Of a stretch of 37,107 nt of DNA, positions 17,214-25,242 are shown piece by piece. A model generated the notes under the pieces. That model worked only from the letters and a program-made list of their open reading frames with translations, had not been told where the DNA came from and searched no databases. The DNA is taken from assembly GCA_946479985.1 (NCBI GenBank), contig CAMLIF010000026.1, positions 1 through 37,107 of the forward strand, given 5' to 3'. Each line of letters begins with the position of its first letter. The first letter of the stretch is position 1. The position numbers and the translations under genes were made by a program. The DNA is from an uncultured Flavobacteriales bacterium. GTDB taxonomy: Bacteria > Bacteroidota > Bacteroidia > Flavobacteriales > Crocinitomicaceae.

Positions 17214-18170
17214 TTACTCTTTTGAATTGTTTTCTCTGCTTTCCTGAATGGTCATAACGCCCATTTCAGTTTCTTTCTTCACGCGCACCAATTTGCCCGA
17301 CTCATCATACTCATAGATCTTGGCATAATTCCGTTCATCGAGTTCAGCCATCAGTCTTAAGGTTAACGGATCATAGACATAGGTAACCATGCTGCCGTCT
17401 TTCGGGAAAATGCGAATATCATCGAAATAACAATCTCCTTCGTCACATTTCAGTTCAATGGTGCATTCTTCGTCTGTTGTTATGTCTATTTCCTGTTCAA
17501 TGCGCTGCCAACCGTCAATAATTTCACCTGCAGGTGTGCAGGTGGTTGGAGTACCTCCGGAAGTTACTTTAATTGCCGGTTCGGAATAAGTAACAGAACC
17601 GAGCTGAGCATCCGCATCTTTCACCCAGGCGCTCAGAATGTACTTGCCAACTGATGGCCTGAAACCGGTGATACAGCCAACGCACTCCGCTCCTTCCCAA
17701 TTATTCTGCAATTGGCCAGGGCTCTCTGTGAAAAGGATAAAGTCGGCTTCACAAGCATTTACAGTGACTTCCATCAGGTAAATTTTATCTGTAATTAAAT
17801 GGTGTTTCACATCTATAGTTGAGGCCATCGCGTTGTTCACCAAAGGTGTTGCAGAAAGATAATCTGCATCGGCAGCAGCTTTCGTTGCATAAGGGCCCCA
17901 AACCTTAACCGCACAGTTGATTGCGCCAGTATTTGCACTCCCGTTAAAAACCTGAGGCTGCGGTGCAGGAAGTACGGGTGTTAGAGTAACCGCCGATTTG
18001 TAATAGAAATAAAGTTTAACCTGTGAAACGCATTCCGGCTGGTCAAAATCATAATGTACACTGCTTGATGCGGAACTAACGAACTGTGCAGCTCCTGCAG
18101 TTGTATTCCAAACTTGCTGACCATTTACGTAAAATGTGCTGAATGCAGCTATAAAAAGAAGTATTCTCAT
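17214..18170 (-). CDS. Exported jelly-roll/YD-module protein
   Basis: 318 residues with a signal peptide (MRILLFIAAFSTFYVNGQ). The centre looks like a carbohydrate-binding-type jelly roll (KYILSAWVKDADAQ, then DGWQRIEQEIDI and DCYFDDIRIFP). The C-terminus is a YD-like module (YVYDPLTLRLMAELDERNYA, then YEYDESGKLVRVKKETE). In related Bacteroidota proteins I remember, this jelly-roll plus YDPLTLRLMAELDE module is the C-terminal end of the large FTGDFSYNIPL-type protein. Here it is a separate ORF with its own signal peptide, 11 nt after the 1917-residue protein. It may therefore rejoin that protein on the surface. No frameshift signature is visible at the junction. Confidence 0.85.
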   Translation of the reverse strand: MRILLFIAAFSTFYVNGQQVWNTTAGAAQFVSSASSSVHYDFDQPECVSQVKLYFYYKSAVTLTPVLPAPQPQVFNGSANTGAINCAVKVWGPYATKAAADADYLSATPLVNNAMASTIDVKHHLITDKIYLMEVTVNACEADFILFTESPGQLQNNWEGAECVGCITGFRPSVGKYILSAWVKDADAQLGSVTYSEPAIKVTSGGTPTTCTPAGEIIDGWQRIEQEIDITTDEECTIELKCDEGDCYFDDIRIFPKDGSMVTYVYDPLTLRLMAELDERNYAKIYEYDESGKLVRVKKETEMGVMTIQESRENNSKE

Positions 18171-18181
18171 CTTTCTTACAA

Positions 18182-21100
18182 TTAATTTGAACTGGTGCTA
18201 AGTACCTGCATACTCAATTGGGTATTCCCCGGAAGAACCGTATTGATCCTGATCTTTACAGAACATAAATTTTTATCGATGATCAGGGCTTCTGCTTCAA
18301 AATAAGTTCCCGGGGTGAACGTAACCGTTAACACTCCTGAAACAAGTGAAATGGATCCTGTACCGGGGGTAATGATATTCGGATAAATCGTTAAGTCGGC
18401 TCCTGAAACACTATAAGTTGTAGCCGAAGTGGCTGTTAATTGAACAGAACAATCAACGGAATTATCACATTCCAACACTTTTGGTCCATAAATTACAGTT
18501 TCGTTTGTTACGTGCAAACTCGACTTTCCGGTATGAGATTCATCCGTGCTTACTCTTACAGGATCTGTTTTTGAAAACACTCCCTGATCCATACAATTTG
18601 AGTAAGAAATATCTTCAAAACTTCCTTCTGCTATTTGTCGTAATTGAGAATTAGCAGCAACAGCAGTTGTAAGCGTATTGTTGAAACTGAATAAGCTCGA
18701 TGAGTATCGTCCAAGCGCATCCTGCGTTTCAAGGGTCATTCCGTTAGGACTGAACTCTGTAACTTTCGAAACAAATGTCCAGTTTGATGGATTTGTACGC
18801 CATTCCTCGTGGTCGTAATAGTAATAAGGGCTAAACGCAGAAAACACACCATCTCTGCGAATATTGGTGTTGTTATTCGCCTGGGTTTGCGTTCGCTCGG
18901 TGAGATAAGTATATGAACGTACTGGTCTCCAATTACCTTTTATTCCTGTGACATACGGATTCGTAGATTTATAAAGTCCTTCTTCTCCAAAACAATCACA
19001 ATAGGTTTTCCAGTCTTCACTGAGTTCAACAGAACCGGCATTCAAAACCTTCGCATACACTTCAGTCGCTAACCCTGTAATTGGATTTTCGAGGGAAGTA
19101 ATACTCGCAATTCCGGTTGATTGTTTGTTTCTTCTTCCACTGCGAATAATTTTAACACGGGCAGATGGTGCAGTTATCGGAGCTCCACTTTTATCAAGCA
19201 TTCGAATTCCTGAACTGTTTACTTCCGTAACCCAGGCTCTCTCAAGCCCACCTGTGCTATGATCTGTCACTTCTACTTCATCGCCTTCAACAAACTGATT
19301 CTCTGCTCCGGGAACAGGCATAAATCCGTCGGCAAAAACCGGGTATCCGTTCACTTCATAATTAATATTCTGGTAAGCTGATCCCATTCCTTCATACTTC
19401 CAGTGAGCTGGAAAATTCAAAGAGTATACTTTATCATTAAAATTGGTTGTTGTTTGAGTAGCCAGTACATCACCTGTTTCTGAATCATAGGCCAGGTTTT
19501 TGGTTTCTACAATTGAACCGTCCTGATTGGCAGTAACCTTTTCGATAACTCCAAACCGGTTGATCGTTTTATTAAACGTAGCACTTCTGAACTGGCTTTT
19601 ACTTAAATCTACTTTGGCCCATACAGTTGGAATGACCAAAAATACTGGACCTGCTAAAAACGCATTCGAATTGAATTCAATGGGCCCAGCGCCAATGGAA
19701 TTTGTAACACTTTCTTCGAAGTCAGCAACGGCGTCATATTTCACGCCAATTTGAGAGGTTGTCTGAGAACCGTCTTTTTCAATGGTTGTTACTCCATTTT
19801 CCAGTTTGAAACAAGCTACACCCTGATCTACAATTGCTTTTTTCTGGTAATCGTAGTTCACAGCACTAAGCGGTTGTATCTGACCTTCGGCATACACCTT
19901 CTCAGATTTGGGTTTTCCATGCATATCATTGTTCTCAATAATGAAACCCTGGCTAACAGTTAAATAATCGTACTTCGGCAACAGTGGCAGAAAGCTTGTT
20001 TCTATCTTCATGCTGGTAGAATTATTTCCTTTATTGATAGAAGTACGGCTTGTAAGTGTTGGAAAATCTCTTGCGGTGTAGAATTCCTTTACCACTTTAC
20101 CCGTAGCTGTTCGGGAAACACCAACTCTTTTGAGATCTGCTACAGTTACTCTGCTATATCCGACACCGGCATTTGGAAATTGGCTTTCCATAACCGGACC
20201 GGCCAAAAACAATTCATTATCGGGAGCAAACATAAATTTCTCATCATAAACCATGGCTCTTTTCCATGAATTTTCGTCTCCACCCATTAACGGTTCATAA
20301 GAAGCCACGCCCGACGATGTTCCGTCTTCGAGATTGTAATTGAATTCCTGGCCATACGTAAAATCGTTTGCCACACCAGGATCTGAACTATTCACCATTT
20401 TAGCCCAGTTGTCATACATAGTAATCCGTTTAACACGCAACCCGCCGCCCAATTTGTGTTTGGTAGGTTCAAACAACCGAATAAATGAATGCTGAGTAAG
20501 CAATTCCTGGCATTTCTCCTGTTCGTAGATCATTTTATTTGGACCGGAAATGAGTTCTTTGTAAGAAGCGCCGGCATCAGCAAAAGCATTCAAAAATGCC
20601 TTTACCCCGTTTTCATCTTGTGTCGGTTCATCTATATCTGCAAGACTAGTTATGGTACGCTGCATATTGTTTCTGCCGAACAGAATAGCTGCTTTCGTAA
20701 TCGGATTGAATTGAGCAAGACCATCATCCTTCAATTTCACTGGTGTAAGAGTAACTTTACCATAATCACCAACTACTTCAAAACCGTCAACAAAGGCATA
20801 ACCTGTTACATACTCGAATTGATCATATTCACTGTCTGCATCATTCATGTTCACCAGGCATTTAAAATAGATTGCCTGACCGGGTATAAAATAATCTTCA
20901 CGTTTATCAAAGCCTGGTTTCAGCTTAAAGAAGATACTCCTATTCTTTTCTGCCTCGTCATTTCTAGAAAGCGGTTGAATCATCGGTTGGGTAAAATCTC
21001 CCTCGTTCATGCCTCCAACTACGTCACTGGTTGCCACAATGGGATACATTTGTGAAGCTTGTAAATGCTGCACATAGGCATAATCATCACTTTCATAATC

Positions 21101-23935
21101 CACGTGCATCTTCCCTCCCGAGGGCAGGAAAATATCTGTTAATGTCCATTGCTGGCAATACTCATTAACCAGGGAACTATCCTGAACGGTATAAGGAAAA
21201 TCAGCCGAGGTTAATTTTGAATCCGGCAAGGTATAATCTCCTGCGCCAGTTCCTGTTGGGCTATATGTTCCCCAACGGTCAACAGCTTTCATGTTATAAT
21301 CGGCATTTGGGCTGTTATACTCGAATTTATAAGAACTGCGCTTCAATTTGTAAGAACCCTGATAAACAAAATAAATTTCTTTCAATGTCAGTTTACCATG
21401 TCCCTGAATCTTATTTCCGGGATAGTTCTTACAAAGGGAATAATCATATTCAAAATGTACTTCCTGTATAGGAACAGCACTTGAACCATTGACATCGTAA
21501 TCTGGTTTTGCATAAAGTTTAATTGATTTCAAACACTTCATTTGCCCTATGGACGGATCTAACTGACCAGCACGATCATGAACAGAAACACCATCATCCC
21601 GACTTTCCAATTCGAAAATGGCAATGTAGTTTTTGGTTTCAACGGCTTTTACATACCATACTTCTTTTTCACCGTACACAAAGCTGGCCTTATCGTCTGT
21701 CAGATCCGTTTTCAGTCCCGGGTTGAAGTAGGCTGTATTTTTACCGATCGGTGAACGCCAGTTAATGTTATCGACTTTCGTATAATCAAATTTTACATAG
21801 CTTCCCAAATCATCTTCACTTGGTCCTTTTACCGGATCCGAGTCTACATAATCATCGCTTAATACCGCGCTAAGCATAAAGGAATGTGCATAAGCCGGTG
21901 TTTCCTGTGAAGAGTACGACTCGTCAATTCCCTTAGTATTTGAAGTGGAAGCAACATCTGCAAAATCGTTAAGAGTCACAATACCTGAATAATCGTTCGG
22001 CTCATAAGCGGTTCCCTCCCCACTTAGGTTCTGACCGATTGAAAATGTAGCGTCTTCCTGTTTGTGGTTATAAGCAGGAATTCCGAATACATATCTTCTG
22101 CCATCAGTTCCCAGTTGTGTTATTTCACCGATATGATGATCTTCCGCATCCGGATACATATCCGACCGATAATGGAACAATCCCATGTCATTCTTTACTT
22201 CTGAAATACTCAGATAATATAGTAACTGGTTGCGTTTCAAACGTTCGGACCGACCGCTGGATGAAATAGTTCCGTTTCCGGCATCCAAGGTCAGCTTCGG
22301 ACGAATATCCGCACCCTCCAAATGGAATTGCTGTGCAGTTGTGCCCAAAATTGCCGAAGAGAATAACGGATCATTATCAACTGCACGTTCATTTGCTTCC
22401 TGAAAAGCATTTGATTCGTTCATTCCTTTTTGTGGAAAATAACGCACCAAACCTGTTACTTCATTAGTTCCGTTTCTCCACGCCCCGGAATGTCCGTTTA
22501 CAGAATTCAGTGATATGTCTATACCCAAATCTCCGGCTTGTCCGCCGCCAAATTCAAAGCCTGCAGTACCACCACCACTGTGTGATTCAGTACGCGGATC
22601 GAATACATATCCTAATTCTGTCCTGTAACCACGATAACTTCCGGCTATTCCCTGCGCCTGAACACTAAAAATGTCATTGGTTAAAAAAGTAGATGGTAAG
22701 TTCGGTGTATACTTCGTAAATGTCCCCTGATTATCACGATTAAAATCAAGAAGTGCTTCGTCATTCGTTTGCCCGTTGTCCAAATTAAAATATCCGAAGG
22801 CCTGATTTGTTCGCACCTTATTGGAAATTTCCTGAGTATTAATATAAAAACCGGCATTCCATTGAACATCAACACCCCACAAAGTGGTTGTCCAGGAAAA
22901 ACGGCCTGTTAAACTTTGTGAGAGAAAGCTCGGTGATGAATAGGGAGAATAATGCTGCAAACCGTGCTGATAAGATGAACTTAAAGGTGACATAAGAGCA
23001 TTCTTCTGTTTATCGAACATTTCTACTTTCCCTTTTATCGTCATTCCGTAGGCCAACTGGGTTAGTCCGGCTCTGGAATTCATACCACCGCTAAAGGAGT
23101 TGGTCATTGTTGCATTGGTCATATCATCTAACTTCACTTTTCTAGACAAACTCACTCCTCCTGTAAAGCCGGCCCCGTTCTCACTGCTTCCTGAAAGTCC
23201 GAAATTGGCACTGATTCCTGTTTCGTTTATTTTACCCAAACTAAAGGACGGGCCAAAATCCAATGTAGCACCAAAGCCCGTATAGTTACTATGCGTAAAC
23301 CCAGCACCTAATGAAAGTGTAGGCTTAGAAACAGTATCAGCTCCCTGAACTTCGGTTCCAGCTACTCCATCGGTTCCTTTCAGGTTCTTCCCGAAAAGCT
23401 CAATATTAGCAGCTCCATTCACGCCAAATTCTACCCGTTTCTTTTGCGTTTCCGTTTTAGTAATCAAATCTCCGTTGAAATCGTCGGGCAAACCGCGCAT
23501 ACTGCGTACAACAGCTCCCATGTTCAGGTTCCAGCCCAAGCCAACCCATGAAGCTTCCTGGTCCATGGTTACACCTGAATTGTAAGCAATATTTACAGGA
23601 TAGCCTTCCACATCCATTAAAGGAATGTTATAGGAGAAATCTCCGGTAAACGGGTCTACCAGGTCGGACACCCCGATAGGTGTAAAACTCTGAACTTCCG
23701 GTTGTGTTGGTCCGCCTGTTCCCTTTGGTGTTAACTGAACCGCGGTGTAACCGTCTCCAGTATCCACAGTTTCCATTTCAGGAACGCTGATCGGCACGTA
23801 ATTCGCAACTCCCGGTCGAACAGGTAATATTTCTGCCAGTGCAAATGCCGGACGAAACAATCCATGACAAAAAATGATCAGAAGTATCCAGGCCAGATCC
23901 TGTATTCCTCTATTTGTTTTGATTTGATCTTTCAC
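18182..23935 (-). CDS. Large exported YD/RHS-family N-terminal-type protein
   Basis: 1917 residues. The start is GTG at 23935: there is no upstream in-frame ATG before the preceding gene, and this start gives a signal peptide (residues 5-32, WILLIIFCHGLFRPAFA). The first internal Met (residue 54) would lose it. Residues 92-157 carry the hallmark of the Bacteroidota family (VDPFTGDFSYNIPLMDVEG, then GLGWNLNMGAVVRSMRGLP). A Gly-rich, alternating beta region follows at about 200-370, then a long beta-rich body with YD-like strands (FEYDYS, FLPSGGKMHVDYE). It ends in an incomplete jelly-roll-like segment (SHTGKSSLHV). I infer a surface shell or scaffold partner of the giant RHS protein. Substrate or target is unknown. 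Confidence 0.9.
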   Translation of the reverse strand: MKDQIKTNRGIQDLAWILLIIFCHGLFRPAFALAEILPVRPGVANYVPISVPEMETVDTGDGYTAVQLTPKGTGGPTQPEVQSFTPIGVSDLVDPFTGDFSYNIPLMDVEGYPVNIAYNSGVTMDQEASWVGLGWNLNMGAVVRSMRGLPDDFNGDLITKTETQKKRVEFGVNGAANIELFGKNLKGTDGVAGTEVQGADTVSKPTLSLGAGFTHSNYTGFGATLDFGPSFSLGKINETGISANFGLSGSSENGAGFTGGVSLSRKVKLDDMTNATMTNSFSGGMNSRAGLTQLAYGMTIKGKVEMFDKQKNALMSPLSSSYQHGLQHYSPYSSPSFLSQSLTGRFSWTTTLWGVDVQWNAGFYINTQEISNKVRTNQAFGYFNLDNGQTNDEALLDFNRDNQGTFTKYTPNLPSTFLTNDIFSVQAQGIAGSYRGYRTELGYVFDPRTESHSGGGTAGFEFGGGQAGDLGIDISLNSVNGHSGAWRNGTNEVTGLVRYFPQKGMNESNAFQEANERAVDNDPLFSSAILGTTAQQFHLEGADIRPKLTLDAGNGTISSSGRSERLKRNQLLYYLSISEVKNDMGLFHYRSDMYPDAEDHHIGEITQLGTDGRRYVFGIPAYNHKQEDATFSIGQNLSGEGTAYEPNDYSGIVTLNDFADVASTSNTKGIDESYSSQETPAYAHSFMLSAVLSDDYVDSDPVKGPSEDDLGSYVKFDYTKVDNINWRSPIGKNTAYFNPGLKTDLTDDKASFVYGEKEVWYVKAVETKNYIAIFELESRDDGVSVHDRAGQLDPSIGQMKCLKSIKLYAKPDYDVNGSSAVPIQEVHFEYDYSLCKNYPGNKIQGHGKLTLKEIYFVYQGSYKLKRSSYKFEYNSPNADYNMKAVDRWGTYSPTGTGAGDYTLPDSKLTSADFPYTVQDSSLVNEYCQQWTLTDIFLPSGGKMHVDYESDDYAYVQHLQASQMYPIVATSDVVGGMNEGDFTQPMIQPLSRNDEAEKNRSIFFKLKPGFDKREDYFIPGQAIYFKCLVNMNDADSEYDQFEYVTGYAFVDGFEVVGDYGKVTLTPVKLKDDGLAQFNPITKAAILFGRNNMQRTITSLADIDEPTQDENGVKAFLNAFADAGASYKELISGPNKMIYEQEKCQELLTQHSFIRLFEPTKHKLGGGLRVKRITMYDNWAKMVNSSDPGVANDFTYGQEFNYNLEDGTSSGVASYEPLMGGDENSWKRAMVYDEKFMFAPDNELFLAGPVMESQFPNAGVGYSRVTVADLKRVGVSRTATGKVVKEFYTARDFPTLTSRTSINKGNNSTSMKIETSFLPLLPKYDYLTVSQGFIIENNDMHGKPKSEKVYAEGQIQPLSAVNYDYQKKAIVDQGVACFKLENGVTTIEKDGSQTTSQIGVKYDAVADFEESVTNSIGAGPIEFNSNAFLAGPVFLVIPTVWAKVDLSKSQFRSATFNKTINRFGVIEKVTANQDGSIVETKNLAYDSETGDVLATQTTTNFNDKVYSLNFPAHWKYEGMGSAYQNINYEVNGYPVFADGFMPVPGAENQFVEGDEVEVTDHSTGGLERAWVTEVNSSGIRMLDKSGAPITAPSARVKIIRSGRRNKQSTGIASITSLENPITGLATEVYAKVLNAGSVELSEDWKTYCDCFGEEGLYKSTNPYVTGIKGNWRPVRSYTYLTERTQTQANNNTNIRRDGVFSAFSPYYYYDHEEWRTNPSNWTFVSKVTEFSPNGMTLETQDALGRYSSSLFSFNNTLTTAVAANSQLRQIAEGSFEDISYSNCMDQGVFSKTDPVRVSTDESHTGKSSLHVTNETVIYGPKVLECDNSVDCSVQLTATSATTYSVSGADLTIYPNIITPGTGSISLVSGVLTVTFTPGTYFEAEALIIDKNLCSVKIRINTVLPGNTQLSMQVLSTSSN

Positions 23936-23948
23936 GTTATTCGGTATT

Positions 23949-24506
23949 TTAAAATTTAAGTGTCGGGTATTCTTTCTTGAAATCAGTTAGTTTGATCCGT
24001 ATGATTGAATCGCTGTAAAATTTCGAATTGATTATTATTTCTTGTATTCCATTGACTTTGCGCGGGAAATCGATTTCAAATAATTCGGCAGTGCCCATTC
24101 CTCCATTCGCAATGAATAAGTAATGACTGCAATGAAGTGTATCTCCTGAATTAGTTATGGCAACAACATCTTTCTTAAAATCAACAGCCAGGTATTCCAT
24201 TAATTCTTTTTGCAATTGTCTATTGGCTGCTGTCTGATTATCGCGTGCAATCCGTAATTTAAAACTGCTGGCCTCAACAGCTTTCATTTCTTTGTATTCC
24301 TTTTTAAGTTCTTTTTTCGGAAAATCAGTACTGTTCAGGACAACCAGCTCTTCAATAGGAACATAACTCACCTTGTATTCAGTTTTATCCTGAGTAATAG
24401 CTGCCTGGTACTTCTGATCATTCGCAGAACGATAAGCACTGTAATCTTCCAGGCTCAATCTGGAACAGGAACACAATGCCAAAACAAAAATCAACGAATA
24501 CTTCAT
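23949..24506 (-). CDS. Lipoprotein of the RHS operon
   Basis: 185 residues. The N-terminus MKYSLIFVLALCSC is a lipoprotein signal with acylation at Cys12 or Cys14. The mature part is Lys/Glu-rich with a predicted beta-rich second half and no domain I recognise. Its ATG overlaps the TGA of the Fn3-like gene (ATGA at 24503-24506), so translation is probably coupled. The next gene, the 1917-residue YD protein, starts 13 nt downstream at a GTG. As an outer-membrane lipoprotein beside a barrel gene it could be part of the same export or anchoring complex; that is inference. Confidence 0.85.
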   Translation of the reverse strand: MKYSLIFVLALCSCSRLSLEDYSAYRSANDQKYQAAITQDKTEYKVSYVPIEELVVLNSTDFPKKELKKEYKEMKAVEASSFKLRIARDNQTAANRQLQKELMEYLAVDFKKDVVAITNSGDTLHCSHYLFIANGGMGTAELFEIDFPRKVNGIQEIIINSKFYSDSIIRIKLTDFKKEYPTLKF

Positions 24507-25240
24507 ATTTTCTTAACTAAAGAGATAAAGCGTCGTTGATTATTAGCCGCCCAGTCAATGCGATATGTTCCTTTCTTTAAATCCAACTCCGACAAATCAC
24601 ATCGGAAAAAGCGGGCTTCCCGTCCCTGAAAGCTCTTACCCGACGTATTCTCGGATGAAAGCTCTAACTCCTCAAAATAGATTGTCTGGTCTTCAATTCC
24701 TTTTCCGCTAATTACAGCTGCAAGCTTAAAATCGCCATACTCATTAGTTGTATAAAAAAGTTCATCGGATGAGAATTCAATAATACTGTTATCGGCTTTT
24801 GTTTTTAGCGTGTAATAAGAATGAACCGGCTCAATATCCGGCGTCTTAATAAACTTCCAAACCTCACTTTGCTGTACCTGAACTCCATTGTAGAATAAAA
24901 CTACCTGCCACGCATACCAAACTCCTTCTTCCAGTTCATGGTCTATGCTTGAATAATTTAATGAAGTGGAAAGCAGATTCTGGCGAATGAATACCGGGGT
25001 GTTTTCAACCATCGCTTCGGTCTGGGTTTGGTCTTCTTCCATTTTGACTACTGCAAGCTGCACGTTTAAACGCGGATCGTTCTGCACATTGCTCAGCGTG
25101 GTCTGCCAGACAAAAACAGGCTCGTCTTCCTCAATCGTGTCCTGGTCCATTGGTAAGGAAAGCATCAGCGGTGTTCCCGAATACTGCCCGAACGCAAAGT
25201 GTGTCAGAAAAACCAGACTGATTAGGATTAATTTTCTCAT
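24503..25240 (-). CDS. Exported Fn3-like protein
   Basis: 245 residues with a signal peptide (MRKLILISLVFLTHFAFGQ). The mature N-terminus follows the pattern LPMDQDTIEEDEPVFVWQ, then WYAWQVVLFYNG and SEVWKFI, typical of an Fn3-like beta sandwich in which a text of P..F.W opens the domain. The C-terminal half is beta-rich and ends in a basic tail. It starts 2 nt after the stop of the outer-membrane barrel gene and overlaps the next lipoprotein gene by ATGA. I infer a periplasmic or surface adaptor between the barrel and the YD proteins. The domain assignment is by eye. Confidence 0.8.
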   Translation of the reverse strand: MRKLILISLVFLTHFAFGQYSGTPLMLSLPMDQDTIEEDEPVFVWQTTLSNVQNDPRLNVQLAVVKMEEDQTQTEAMVENTPVFIRQNLLSTSLNYSSIDHELEEGVWYAWQVVLFYNGVQVQQSEVWKFIKTPDIEPVHSYYTLKTKADNSIIEFSSDELFYTTNEYGDFKLAAVISGKGIEDQTIYFEELELSSENTSGKSFQGREARFFRCDLSELDLKKGTYRIDWAANNQRRFISLVKKI

Positions 25241-25242
25241 GC

